DNA of 64,000 nucleotides, from positions 1,039,918 to 1,103,917 of the forward strand of contig JAJEKV010000072.1 of assembly GCA_021234155.1 (NCBI GenBank), written 5' to 3'. A model generated the notes under the pieces. The model was not told where the DNA came from and ran no database searches. It saw only the letters and a program-made list of their open reading frames with translations. The DNA comes from Isoetes taiwanensis (taxonomy: Eukaryota > Streptophyta > Lycopodiopsida > Isoetales > Isoetaceae). How positions within the stretch are numbered: position 1 is the stretch's first letter; each line of letters begins with the position of its first letter. Shown here in pieces: positions 34,815 to 46,241 of this stretch. The position numbers and the translations under genes are program-made.

Positions 34815-35500
34815 AATCCGGGTAGTAACACATTCTGTCTCTTCTAGATTGTGCCACAAAGGCTGAGGTTGCAGGCTTCTCTTTGGTCTTTTGTCTTTGG
34901 TCTTTTGTCTTGCATCCTCTTTGAGAAGAGCTTGGATCGAGGTTTCAATCTTTAATGCCCAATAGATTAAAGGATAATGTATTGTAGATGCTTGGAAGCT
35001 CTCCTAACAATATTACCACTTCTTCATCATCATCAATACGCAAAACTATGGCTGCTTTGCTGTTGCAAAGAATTATATTCACTTACAAAAGTCACAATAT
35101 TGCTACATTGCTACCTGTAATGCGCAAATCCAAAAGCTTGCTATGCAGGAACATCATAGTTGATTTGCCCTTGTCTCCATAGATGCCTTCCAGAAAATCC
35201 CAGATCTTCTTTGAAGTCTTGCAATCTAATACAGTTGGGGCCAGATTAGCATTGAGGCATTATTGAAGTAGCGCTCTTGATCTTGCATCTCGAATCTCCC
35301 ACTTAGTTGCGGCATCAGGATCATTAGGTTATCATTAGGTTTTGCTTCACTGCCATCCACAACCTTCACCAAATCTCTCTCCAACGATAAAGATCTGACT
35401 CTTATCTTCCATATGTAAAACTTATCTCCATCAAATAACGATAAAGATCTGACTCTTATCTTCCATATGTAAAACTTATCTCCATCAAATCTCTCTACCG
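34815..35500 (-). pseudogene. Copia gag fragment (UBN2 and zinc knuckle), inverted
   Basis: On the minus strand, VVDGSEAKPND, KTSKKIWDFLEGIYGDKGKS and TMMFLHSKLLDLRIT are the UBN2-type gag of Ty1/Copia elements. VVILLGELPSIYNTL and a Lys-rich stretch lead to RRDRMCYY, the start of the CCHC knuckle. The frame is cut there by the 22-bp foldback array. Stops and shifts are present. It lies head to head with the plus-strand Copia pol, so the gag segment was inverted or comes from another copy. Confidence 0.75.
35384..35490. repeat. Perfect 53-bp duplication, period 54
   Basis: ACGATAAAGATCTGACTCTT and the following 33 bases are repeated at 35384-35436 and 35438-35490 within the Copia gag remnant. 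Confidence 0.9.
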
Positions 35501-35639
35501 ACCTGATAGTTTGCAGCAGCCATGCTTCTTTCCTAAAATCAGAAATTTGTATGATTTACCATAATCCATTTCGTTTCCTTGAAGAGTGTTGCTTTTGAGG
35601 AAGAACACCAAATTCGTTGCTCGCACTGAGTCCTTAAAT

Positions 35640-38600
35640 TCCAAAGAAGTGAGTTTGGTCAAAAGATGGGTATTAAGTCCTATTCTCGGATGGGTATGTT
35701 CACATTCTTCATAAAAAATCCTTTGGAGTTTGTTGATCTTCAACTTCTGGGCCCTATAGCCAATGGTCATTTAAATGAGAAAGGCTTGTATATTTTGGAT
35801 TCTACTTCATGACAAAATGGAGTATCATCTGAGTCATCACTTGCTATTGCTGTTGTTTCCAGAACACAAGAATCATTATACAATGCAAGATTCGGACATA
35901 TTCATCTTCCAACTCCAGTTTTAGTCTCAAGAACATGCCTACACTTGCTACCAAGGAGTTAGAATGTGCTGCATGTAGTCTTGGGAAGCAAGTACAAGCA
36001 TCTTATCCATTACAAGCTGAGTTTCGAGCTCAACACCCATTCGAACTGTTGCATACAGACATATAGCATCTCCCTCTAGAATCACTCGCTGGTAATATGA
36101 TTTTAGTAGATATACATGCGTTTTTCCAATCAAATTCAAGTCTCAAGCTTTTACTATTTTCAAAACATTTAGTCTACAAATTGAAAATGAATTATCTACT
36201 ACTATTAAAGCTCTTAGGTATGATAATGCAAAGGAGTATATCTCTAATGAATTTCAGACCTATCTTCAGTCCAAAGGGATCCATAGAGATGAATGTGCCT
36301 TACGCTCACTCTAAAAATGGACTAGCAGAACGAAAGAATAGAACCTTTATGAATTTGGCTCGCAACATGCTCAAATATAAAGAGTTACCTCCATAACTTT
36401 AGGTTGAGGCAGTTCTAACTGCTGCTATTTGTGTATCGAGGCTCCTACCCAGGCCATCAACTTTAAGACACCTTTTGAGGCTTTATGTGGTACTAAGCTA
36501 GATGTGTCTAACCTTGGGGTTTTTGGCTGCCTAGGGTTTGCTAGTGTTCCTCGAGAATTACTGCAAAAACAAAGCAAGTTAGCCGACATGGCCATAAAGG
36601 TAATCTTTATTGGTTATCCTAGCAACATGAAAGGTTGGCGATGCTTTGACCCTGTTACCAAGTGTGTATTTGCCTCTAAAAGCGAGGATGCAGTTTAGTT
36701 TACTCTGAGGAGTTTTATCACCACTGATATTATGCCAAAGTCATCAACACTTTTGATATTGATCATGACACTCAAGCCAGCCAACCTGCAAGGTCTTCTC
36801 ACATGGTTCATAATGGTGGCGTTTCCTCTACTTCTATTGTATCTTCCATTGTTGCAAGCCCTTCCAATGCTGCTGCTACTCCTAGTGTTGCAAGTTCTAC
36901 TGATATGCCAACTATTGCAGCAGATGGTGCAGATGCTTATGCAAATATGAACCCCTTGAATATCATGAGCCCATTAGAGTGGAAGATAGTGAAGGATATG
37001 AGTCTGATTCATATTCATTTGAGCTGCCCATGCCTATTCCTGAACCACAACAGGAGGCAATAGTTCCCAATCTCCCCTTTGCTTAGAAGGTCTGCAAGAA
37101 TTGCCAAGTTACAGCCTATTGACTACTCAGAAGATTCAAAAGATGGCTCTTCCAACCTGTAACTATGCTCTTATGACCAAGGTATTGTCAGCTGAAGTTG
37201 ATCTTGTTAATCATGTTCAAGCCATGAAACAACCACACTGGGTTGCAGCAATGGAAGATGAATTATCCGTGTTACATAACCAAGGTGTATGGAAGCTTCT
37301 CCCTAAACCAACAGGGAAAAGTATAATATGAGCTAAATGGGTATTTAAAACAAAGTACCATCCTGATCGTACTCTTTCTAAGCACAAAACAAGGCTGGTT
37401 GCAAAAGGGTTCGGTAAAAAGGAAGGGTTTGATTATCATGATATGTTCGCTCCAGTCGTTAAGTTAGACGCACTTAAAGCAGTGATAGCTTTGGCAATCG
37501 GCTGGCCACTCTATCAAATGAATTTCAAATCTGCTTTTTTTAATGGAGAACTGGTAGAGGAACTGTACATGTTTCAACCACCAGGTTTTAAAGATAAAGA
37601 GCATCCAACTTACGTGTGCAAATTGAAAAAGAGCCGATATAGCCTTAAACAAGCTCCGCACTACTGGAATCAGAAAATCAATGCCTTTCTCTTGCATCTT
37701 GGTTACCAGAGATCTAGAGCAGACCCGAGCCTTTATTTCATATCCACTAATCCTCAAGTTAGTGTGCTCCTTCTCTATGTTGATGACACTGTTATGACAG
37801 CCTATTATTTCTCATACTAAGAAAGCATTTAAGGAAAACTTTGAGGTAACACATTTGGAATGCATTACTATTTGAACAACGAAATTTGGCAAGGTGCTCA
37901 AAGCATTCATCTCACTCAGCAGAAGTACACCACTGAACCTCTTCTTAAGAAGTTTTATGAACCTCTTCTTGAGAAATTTTATATGGCAGATTGCTCAGCA
38001 AATCTACTCCATTCGAGGTAGGTTGCACTCTAACTGTAGACTCCACTCATCCGCATGTTGATGCCACTCTTTACAGACAGCTAGTTGGGGCTTTACTTTA
38101 TCTTACCAACACTGCCCAGATTTGGCATATGCTGTTGCAGTTCTTACTAGGTTCATGCATCATCCCAAAGTACCGCATTGGAAAGCAGCTAAATGAGTTC
38201 TCCATTACCTCAAAGGTACTCAAAGCGAAGGAGTCCTATATACCAAAGTTGATCATAATACTCTACTCTTATAATGTTCTCAGATTCCGATATGGCATCC
38301 ACACAAATTCAGAAAAGAAAATGCATTGCTGGATTTGTTTCCTTTCTTGGAGGCAACCCTATCAGTTGGGGATCTAAAAAGCAAAAGACAAACATTATAC
38401 AACACCTAAAGAGATGCGCTGGTTGGTTCACTTATATGAAGATTTGGGCTGTCCCCTCAAACCTGCAGCCATTTAGTGTGATAACAGTGGAGACATTGCT
38501 CATGCCAAAGACTACAAGATGCATCTGCTTATCAAGCATATGGATATTAAACTGTGGTTTGCCAAAGAGCAGCTCCAAAATGGATATCTCTCGCTATCTT

Positions 38601-38740
38601 ACTGCTCTACCAAACATCAAGTTGCGGATGGGTTCACAAACCCTCTTGGAGGACATCAATTCAGGACATCAATTCAGTCAGATGAAACAGCTCTTGCATG
38701 TTCTGCCCCATGCTCTTTCTCGGGGGGGTCATAGTGCTTT
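35640..38740 (+). pseudogene. Copia polyprotein: integrase, RT, RNase H, broken
   Basis: In order: GHLNEKGLYIL and YNARFGHIHLPT (GAG-pre-integrase, about 35775-35930), HPFELLHTDI, KALRYDNAKEYISNEFQTY and GLAERKNRTFMNLARNML (integrase), KWVFKTKYHPDRTLSKHKTR and LVAKGF (RT start), QMNFKSAFFNGELVEELYMF, SLKQAPHYWNQ, LLLYVDDTVMT (RT motif with YVDD), LVGALLYLTNT and an RNase H end IKLWFAKEQLQNGYL. Several stops and shifts split it. About 3.1 kb is normal for Copia pol without gag. The 3' LTR follows at 38830. Confidence 0.9.
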
Positions 38741-38829
38741 TTCTAAAGCCTCTCTCTTGGGAGGATTGTCTTTGATGTTTGTTCCTGTTTCTGTTTTTTC
38801 AGTTCAGGCCTGCTAGTCATCACAGGGGA

Positions 38830-39072
38830 TGTTAGCACATGACATGTCACACGTCATTATTCATAGATGACTAGGCATGCCTAGGTGTTGCTGACATGGT
38901 TCTCCTATAAAGCCATAGTCATGCTTTATTGTTAGATATCACTCACAAAACTAGCTATATCGTCTATCTCATTCTATCCTTGCATAGTCGTCTTCGTGCT
39001 ATTCATATTCAGTCATATCTTCAATTTCGTGGATATGCTCATTTCAATGGCCGGTGTGGTCTTCTTTCATCA
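38830..39072 (+). mobile_element. 3' LTR of the Copia element
   Basis: Starts TGTTAGCACATG right after a purine-rich tract (CACAGGGGA) and ends TTTCATCA, so it has the TG...CA ends of an LTR, 243 bp. It lies just after the RNase H region and abuts the PPR frame. No 5' LTR was found, so the left part of the element is lost or rearranged. Confidence 0.6.
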
Positions 39073-41079
39073 AGATAAATTAATGTGGGCACCTGCCATG
39101 GCTGCTGGACCTAAGGAGATAAAAGGAGCATGGTTTCTATATGAAGCAAGCAGTGCTGTCCAAACTATAGCATTGGGTTGGATAGGCATTCTGCTAACAA
39201 AATCTAGAGCACAATCCATCCAACCTGCCCTCCCAAGAAGATCAATCATACACCCAAAATGCTCCACAGTTGGTATCAAGCAATAATTATGAGTTATTGA
39301 CATGAAATAATAACATCCCTGATCCATTTGGCCGCCATGACTACATGCGTAAAGAATATTAGTTAAGGTGACATTATTTGGCATCATATGCTCCAATTGC
39401 ATTCGTTTGAACAGCCGAGAGGCCAGCTCTTCACGACCATGTTGAGCATATGACCCAATAAGTGTGTTCCATGAAACGATACTGTGGTCAAGCATTTTGT
39501 CAAATATATTCTGTGCAGTCTGTAAATGTCCACACTTCCCATACATGTTGATAAGTGCGTTCTCGATAGAAGTCTCAAGCTCTAGCCCGGTGCCAATAAT
39601 GGATTTGTGGATCAAAATACCTTTGGCTGTATCAGCTAAATTTGAGCATGCATCAAATGTACTTACCAAAGCAATTTTATTTGGCTTCAAGCCTTCTTGT
39701 TTCATTTCTTGCAGAATATCAAGGGCCTCTTTGTTATATTCCTGTTGCGCATATGATGCTATCATGGTTGACCATGAAATATCATCCTGCTGATCAATTC
39801 TGTCAAACAGCACTCTTGCATCTTCTAGGCTACCACATTTCCCATACATATTGATGAGAGCAGTTCCCACCACATAATCCAACCCCAATTTGCCATCTGC
39901 TTCACCATAAATAGCATAAGCATGAATCAACTTACCAATATTGCGACTCAAGCATGCATTGAGAACAGTAGTGAAAGTGATTTGGTTTGGATTTAAGCCG
40001 TCAAGATGCATCTCCTTGAAAAGTTGTACAGCTTCTATGTCATCCCCATCCTGACAGCAGGCTGAAATCGCTGCATTGTATGATGCAACATCCTTCCTAG
40101 TGATTTTTTCAAACATCCGCTTGGCATTTTCCACGCTCTTACACCTGCCATACATGGCCACCAATGCAGTTTTCCCAATCACGTCTGACTCTACCGTACT
40201 ATCAATCATGTATGCATGAATCAGCTTGCCAATGAACAGAGCTTCTGAAGTAGAGCATGCATTCAAAATGGTAGAGAAGGTGATTTTGCTTGGTTCTATG
40301 TTTTCATGCTGCATTTGTCGAAAGAGTTGAAGGGCCTCTTTGTATCTCTCATGTTCAATAAATGCTGCAAATATAACATTCCAGGATACTACATCCCTCT
40401 TTACCATTTTCACGAATATCTCATACGCATCATCAAGGCCCTGACACCTTGCATACATGTTGATAAGAATGTTGCAAACAATTATTTCTAATTCCAAACA
40501 GTTGAAAAGAATACATGCATGAACCATTCTTCCTTCTGCCAAAGTTACAATATTAGAACATGATTTCAACATGGTAATGAAGGTGACCTTGTCCGGCATC
40601 ACTCCTTCCCAATGCATCTGTTGAAGTAGTTGGAGGGCCTTCTTAACTTGTCCATCCTTGGAATATGCTGCAATCAAAGCTGTCCATGAAAATACATTTT
40701 TTCTATTCATCCGATGAAAAGTTCCTTCTGCGTCCTCAACAGCCCCACATTTTCCATATGCATCAATGAGTATATTATTGAGGAAAACATCTCTATCTAA
40801 TCTGTGTTTCACAATGTGATCATGAATACGCTTGACTTCTGATAAAGCACCAGCATTACACAAACGCAGAAGAGAAGCAAAGGTATCAGCGTTTACCGAG
40901 ATGTTACAGTCTTTATCCAATATGTTTAGTGCGTCCCTGAGTCGTCCTTCATTGCACAATCTAATTATATCTCGAGAGCTTCCAAAAACCCAATTGCTCG
41001 CATTTCCTTGCTGTCGGTGCCGGATCAGCTGCCTCCGATGTAAAAGCAAATAAATGCGCCAACGAAAGAACGACCTCAT
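39070..41079 (-). CDS. PLS-type PPR protein, C-terminus cut by Copia LTR
   Basis: Single-exon frame of 669 residues with an Arg-rich, mitochondrial- or plastid-presequence-like start (MRSFFRWRIYLLLHRRQLIR). PPR motifs run about every 31-36 residues from residue 60 to 640. Examples are NVFSWTALIAAYSKDGQVKK, DVVSWNVIFAAFIEHERYKE and DISWSTMIASYAQQEYNKEA. Such proteins bind organelle RNA. The protein enters the E-domain region (NAIVWTALLASYRNHA, then AGAHINLS) and stops. The stop TGA is the reverse of the last bases (TCA) of the Copia LTR at 39070-39072, so the rest of the E and any DYW domain was lost by insertion. A few residues between ASYRNHA and AGAHINLS look deleted. It may be a truncated gene still translated. 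Confidence 0.85.
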   Translation of the reverse strand: MRSFFRWRIYLLLHRRQLIRHRQQGNASNWVFGSSRDIIRLCNEGRLRDALNILDKDCNISVNADTFASLLRLCNAGALSEVKRIHDHIVKHRLDRDVFLNNILIDAYGKCGAVEDAEGTFHRMNRKNVFSWTALIAAYSKDGQVKKALQLLQQMHWEGVMPDKVTFITMLKSCSNIVTLAEGRMVHACILFNCLELEIIVCNILINMYARCQGLDDAYEIFVKMVKRDVVSWNVIFAAFIEHERYKEALQLFRQMQHENIEPSKITFSTILNACSTSEALFIGKLIHAYMIDSTVESDVIGKTALVAMYGRCKSVENAKRMFEKITRKDVASYNAAISACCQDGDDIEAVQLFKEMHLDGLNPNQITFTTVLNACLSRNIGKLIHAYAIYGEADGKLGLDYVVGTALINMYGKCGSLEDARVLFDRIDQQDDISWSTMIASYAQQEYNKEALDILQEMKQEGLKPNKIALVSTFDACSNLADTAKGILIHKSIIGTGLELETSIENALINMYGKCGHLQTAQNIFDKMLDHSIVSWNTLIGSYAQHGREELASRLFKRMQLEHMMPNNVTLTNILYACSHGGQMDQGCYYFMSITHNYCLIPTVEHFGCMIDLLGRAGWMDCALDFVSRMPIQPNAIVWTALLASYRNHAPFISLGPAAMAGAHINLS

Positions 41080-42069
41080 GCGTCAAGGCACGAGGTATCC
41101 ATGGTTTTTTAGGGTTCAATTTTGCACTGGAATAAGGAGAGAACTCACAACGTAACCCAAAAAGTTTGCCCCCAAAATACTTGCATAGAATAAAATGTTA
41201 GTTGCCTCTGCAATGTGGAAACGTAGAACATGAGATTTTGAAGGTTAACGAAAGTATTAATATACTGAAAGCATAGTTAAGGTAGGGTTTTTTGTGGCAG
41301 GATTCGAAGGTCCGCCATGGCTACAAATGGAGCGGCATGAGAAGAATGGAGGGCAAATGTTGATAGGCAATTCCGGCTATTGGCAAGGCTTTGTTTTATA
41401 AGAAACTTTAGGTATGGGATCCTGCTTGTTGCATGGTTTTATGCGGGGATTTGTGGAGTGGCAATCCTTAACACCTTTGCCCCCTCAAGTTTTATAGTGA
41501 TCCAGCGGTTTCCAGTCAATCTTGATCGGGTGTGTTCTGGAGCTATAACCTGCTGCTCCACGCTAACACCACAGGATGTTATGAAATGGGCCGGATCGGT
41601 CGATTTTTGATAATGGTCGGATGGCCCAAAACTCGAGGCGGTGTATGCAGCACACCCTGCATGCATTTGATAGCCCTCAAATTTTTTGATAACACCTCGG
41701 CCAGGCGTTATACCTCCATCAATAAAGGACATTTTTTCTCAGTGATGCGATTCCCCGGCATCCAGATTTTTGATAGCCATAGATTAGGGTTCCTCCAAAG
41801 GCATTCCCCTTTAATTTGCTTGAAGATGGGTGCAGTTTATAGGAAGATGCATCGTTGGTTTCTGGCCGTCAGGTATTTCTCTGAATTCTCTGATGGGTTG
41901 TGCAAATGCATAGAAATGGTGTGTGGGGTCCACATACCTAGCAGAGCATCATTTGCAGTTTTGTCATATGTAGGATATTCTTTCACAGAACTTCAATTTG
42001 CTATATGCAGATTACGTCTGCTTGGAACACCCATATGCAAGTATTCTTTCACGAGCTTTCAGTTACATT
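41080..42069. other. No gene recognised; PPR 5' side
   Basis: Contains the presumed PPR promoter (41080-41250). A 77-codon chance-like frame at 41380-41610 (RNFRYGILLVAWFYAGICGV) is hydrophobic but matches nothing I know. Confidence 0.3.
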
Positions 42070-42600
42070 TAGCACAGGTCCCGGGGGATCTCGGAGGTAA
42101 AGATCCCATCCTCCGATATCCGGGACCACTTTCAAAGGGATCCCGGATTGAAAGGCGTCGTTGAGATGCGGGCCTACGGTAGGATTAGCGAGGGCCATCT
42201 TCATTTATGCGAAAATGCGTCGGATCCGGCCATTTCGCGGTTGAAGATCCGGCCTCACTAGGGATCTAGCGGCACCCTTCCTCTGGGTTTCCTTGGTGGT
42301 GGCCAATATAGGTAGATTGTTATGCGGCCGCAGTTATCGACCTCGGGGATCCTTGCAGGGACATTGTGAGATCCGCCGGGCGTGGATGTGTGTAGCGGAG
42401 GTTATCGTGATGGTGATCACCAAATCCTCCGGGATCACGGGCCTATGTGGATCCCTTCTCGAGATCCCCTGACCATGGTTATTGACGATGGACGTTATCC
42501 ACCAAGGTGATCCCGTCCTCCGGATCCCCAGACCAATGACGTGGATCCCCTCCTCTGGGATCTTCCCCGCCTTAATTAATCCCCTCAATTTATAAACAAC
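42070..42600 (-). repeat. GATCC-rich repeat array, left, minus orientation
   Basis: Many GGATCC/GGGATCC words. Read on the minus strand it gives AGGCGGGGAAGATCCC, GAGGAGGGGATCCACGTC, GGGATCCGGAGGACGGGATC and GGATAACGTCCATCGTCAAT. These match the plus-strand array at 44.61-45.20 kb in order. Confidence 0.65.
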
Positions 42601-42849
42601 ATATTTTCCAGGCGGGATCCCAGGAGGGTATTTTCAGGCGGGAGATATTCTCCGTTGTTAGATGTTCTCGGAGGAGTTCTTGGTAATAGTTAGATTTGGG
42701 GATTATATACTGATCACCAGAATTTAGTACTAATATCATAGATTTGAATTAAATTTGGACAGGCCATTAATGAGGCATACGTGGCTACTCTCTCAATCCA
42801 AAATTCATCTGTGCATAGTCCATTTTGTCAGGTGATTTCAGTGGCATTG

Positions 42850-43290
42850 TGGCCTCTACAGTTTTGGCCGGATGCAGAAATTCTTTGCCAAGGATTTACC
42901 AAGTTACGAAGGTAAAATCAACCCTTTAGCTCGTCTTTTATTGTTTTTTAACTATTTCTTACTTTTTATAACCAAACTTACTACTGCTTACAGATGGACG
43001 AGTCCATTCACTTGGAGATTGGCTCAGGAGAGTACTGACTTTGGCAAAATTGTAGTTTTGATGAGGGCACTCATGCGTACTCCGGCTTTGGGGGTCTACG
43101 TAACCACGAAAGATAGATGGATCTTTGAGATCACGGTCCCAAAAGCGAGAAAGAGGCGGGGAAAAAGCTGATGTGAAGAAGAAGCCGGAAGTGGAGGTAA
43201 ATGGACTTTATGTGGACGCTCAATTGCTGGGAGATTTGAATGAGCAGGGGGGTAAAGATAGTGGTAAAGATTTGAATGAGCAGGATTAGA
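42850..43290 (+). other. Possible two-exon unidentified gene piece
   Basis: MQKFFAKDLPSYEG (about 42872) ends at a GTAAAATC donor. After about 80 bp with a TTACAG acceptor, an open stretch gives VLMRALMRTPALGVYVTTKD then RWIFEITVPKARKRRG. A frameshift is needed to reach the acidic end LLGDLNEQGGKDSGKDLNEQ. No family recognised. It lies between the inverted arrays. Confidence 0.25.
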
Positions 43291-43342
43291 TCATAGACAA
43301 TGAACCAAATGGAAAACTATTGGAATACAAGAACACAGAATC

Positions 43343-43690
43343 TTAGTGTTGTTGAACCCACATGTGGATGCTAGTGGAAAGATCTTTATGTGGCTTCCAT
43401 GTGTTACGAACAACTCCCTTCTCAACATTGTATACATCCCAAATTTTCAGCGCATCGTCCCTATACATACTTTCCATTCCATGCACATCAAGTTTCAATC
43501 TCCACCTCTCTTCATGCATGTTCATGACACTACGTAGGTGTGCCATTGCACAAGCTTTTCTCTGACCCATTCCTTCAATTCTTGTGCGTTCCAAGGTACT
43601 AACTTGAACTTAATTCCTTTCTCTGAGTCAATGGACTTACCATGGGCAAGGCACACCTTGGATATTCGTGTGATCAAATCCATAATAAGT
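43343..43690 (-). pseudogene. Unidentified ORF between the inverted arrays
   Basis: Minus-strand text DLITRISKVCLAHGKSIDSE, then KGIKFKLVPWNAQELKEWVR continues in a shifted frame to MNMHEERWRLKLDVHGMES and VRNTWKPHKD. The even, charged composition looks like real protein-coding sequence with one stop/shift near 43525. I do not recognise it. Confidence 0.3.
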
Positions 43691-44610
43691 GATATGTGAA
43701 AATTCTAGAAGGAGATAGAATTGCCTGATTGTGAAATGGCATTGGCAGCCCCTATGTATACCCTCTCCCCTCTCAACCCTTTTCCTCCGTCTGCCCGGTG
43801 GATGTGGTCCATCCTCAACCACATGAGTGTTTGTTGTCTTGTCTTGAGGACCAAATAAACACCAATATTTGTATTGTGCATTACAAGTTAATATAGACCT
43901 AAGTATAATTCTAACGGTAGCACAATAAATGACTTCAAAAGCAACCACTACAAGCAAACACAATAACTTATTGGATCTTGGACTGATGATTTCAAAAACA
44001 AACACATGAATCAAACAATATCCATACCTACTCAAGGTCAAATAGGAATCCTTGTAGGGTCTCCTTAACACTCTTAGGCTCGGAATTCCTTAGTTAGAAT
44101 TTGGAAAGCGCTTCACAATTCTTTAATTTTTCTCCCCAAAAATGAAATCTTGAACCTGGTTGGTATGGGTGTAGCAGGTCCAAACTACCCCCTTGAATAG
44201 TAGGTACCTGATGCTCTTAGGAATCTGAGAGCGGAATTTGTAGCAAACTAAGACTTTTGGCGGTGTTTCAAAGGCATATTCACGCTTCATTGCGAGAAAG
44301 ATGTGAAAACTAAGCTGACCATGTGCAATATTTCTACCTTAACATCAGTTATGAATCGATTACCTCTTCTCTCTTCTCCTCTAAATTGTCCATGCCTGCC
44401 GCATTCCGCTCCTGATCTCGACTTACCTCGACATGCAATAGAGAAAAAACATACTGAGAGGTAAACCCAAAGGATGGTCTCAGCACCTCCACATGTTCTT
44501 ATTGTAGTGGTCAGTCCATGCATTTGCTGGCAAATTCAAAGCTAACCCGCTGGGTTAGTCCACGCTTCAATCTCCATCATCCAAACATTTTCATATACTA
44601 GCCTCCAGAA

Positions 44611-45195
44611 TCCGCGGATATGGCAATTACTTGTGGTGATCGAGTCCGGGGCGGGATCACTTGTGGAATAACCTCCCGCGGATTAACGGCCCGGGGAAGT
44701 GTCTGGGAGGAAAGGATGATTAACAACCCGAGAGGGTTGATCGGAAGGAAGGGATCTACATCTAGGGGATCGGCATCACAAGGGATCCACGTTAAGAAAC
44801 CTTCATCCACCTCGTACGAGGGATCTACCTGTTAGAAATTTGAGGATCCGGAAAAGAGGATACGCCTCGGCGGACCGCTTATCCAGATTAATAATAGCCC
44901 GGTAGGTGATCTTGGAGGAGGAGATCCACGTCCCAGGGGTCAGGAATGCCCGAGGACAGGATCACGTCAGCAGATAACCTTTGTTGTTAATAGCCCAGAT
45001 GGTAATGATGGGATCCACGTCCAGGGAGTTGGCATCACGGGCGATCCACGTCAGGAAAGCTTCATCCACCTCAACCGGGACCCGGGATCGCCTCGACGGA
45101 TAACCTCCACCATTAATAGCCCAGGCGGGGGTGATCTTGGAGGAGAGGATCCATGTCCCGATGGCCGAGGATCCCAGAGGACAGAATCACTTCGG
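44611..45195 (+). repeat. GATCC-rich repeat array, right, plus orientation
   Basis: Modules of about 95-140 bp repeat the order: GATAACCTCC/T...TTAATAGCCC, GG-rich GTGATCTTGGAGGAG, GGATCCACGTCC, GGCATCACGGG, GATCCACGTCAGGAAAGC, CTTCATCCACCTC. Two larger blocks starting at 44751 and 45010 are direct repeats (period about 259 bp). Confidence 0.7.
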
Positions 45196-45229
45196 TATCT
45201 CTATGGATGTAGTAAATGACCTGAAGTTG

Positions 45230-45863
45230 CCAATTTATGATTTGCAAGCTCAGCTTTACGTGGTAGAATTCCATGAGGATCGGAAGGTTGTTGCTTGACA
45301 AATATGTTATTCGCCTTTGCGATAAAAGTCACAAAGAAACATCATCCTGTGATATCAATTCTTGAGTTTGACGGGATTTAGATGCATAAAATGAAGTTGG
45401 ATGAGAGTCTTGCCTGAGATTGCCGAGTCTTGTGACTACTGTATGCTGATAATCTATATTTCCAAGTATACCTTGAGCTTTGTAGTGAAAACGGGAAAAT
45501 CCTGCAACTCCGAGAATCGTTTTTCTAACAAAGGAGCAAACCAACTTAGAGCTGGTCTTGTGAGAAGAGAATAAACCAACCCAACTTGTTCTTGGGCCGT
45601 GGGATATCTACAAGGATGGAACTGAATCACAAGCTAGATTTGATTTGAAAAACCACGAAGCTTAGACTGATGCTGTCAAACTTCTGGAGCAAGCCCATTT
45701 TAGACTCTGATGGCATCAATCCAGGGCTAGAAGTAGATTCATGTGAAGCAACCCCTTCTCTGAGCTCCTTATTGTTGAACTTCAACTGCTTGCATACTTG
45801 AACAAATTGATGGACCTGTTGTAATAAAAATGGAATCTCGTCCATAGAGACAGAAACCACCAA
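45230..45863 (-). pseudogene. Gypsy gag fragment
   Basis: Minus strand: MDEIPFLLQQVHQFVQVCKQ, then MPSESKMGLLQKFDSISLSF, is the lead-in and start of a retrotrans-gag domain (S-K-M-x-L-P-x-K-F-D-G pattern). Shifted frames continue with text like PRPKNKLGWFILFSQDQL and the late gag WAPL-like stretch. Stops are numerous. The upstream 45864-46190 looks like its leader or LTR. Confidence 0.6.
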
Positions 45864-46190
45864 ATATTGATAAAGAAATGCTTAGAATCAGAGTCGGCAA
45901 GAACCGATAAGAGATTCCAATTCAAACTGTCATGAACATACTAAAAAATATGGACAATATATGGTACTTGGAAAATACACAACGAACACACTAAAATGCT
46001 GAAAATACTTAATAGATCAGAGCAGAATATAAGGTCTTGAGCTGAAAGGCTCAAGACTGGCGTTGAACTGAAATGTTCAATAAGAATGAGGCTCCTGTAT
46101 ATATATCTAGTCCAATGGTTCAGATTACGCCATTCCAGGACGAGATCGCACCAAGCATCACGCATACATTAGGTTCTAGAATATTCTAGA
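45864..46190 (-). mobile_element. Likely LTR or leader of the Gypsy fragment
   Basis: Minus strand starts TCTAGAATATTCTAGAACC, has TATATATATAC near 46100 and the paired phrases GTCTTGAGCCTTTCAGCTC, then runs into the gag ATG region. Organisation (palindromic start, TATA, leader, gag) resembles an LTR plus leader. No second LTR was found. Confidence 0.4.
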
Positions 46191-46241
46191 ATCTCTTGGA
46201 AACAGATTTTCATATGAAAGAGACGTAAGGAAATGTTTTTA

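Noticed and set aside
34311-34866. Several 60-125 codon ORFs rich in METLPVF/GFPWKPFR-like repeats on both strands
   Set aside because: They are translations of the 22-bp palindromic array. Its frame-independent openness comes from the repeat sequence, not from coding selection.
37464-37757. Minus-strand 97-codon ORF
   Set aside because: It is antisense to the conserved Copia reverse transcriptase.
45700-45725. CATCAGAGTC near the Gypsy gag as a tRNA-Met primer binding site
   Set aside because: It lies within the reading frame of gag rather than just after an LTR, and it is a poor match.
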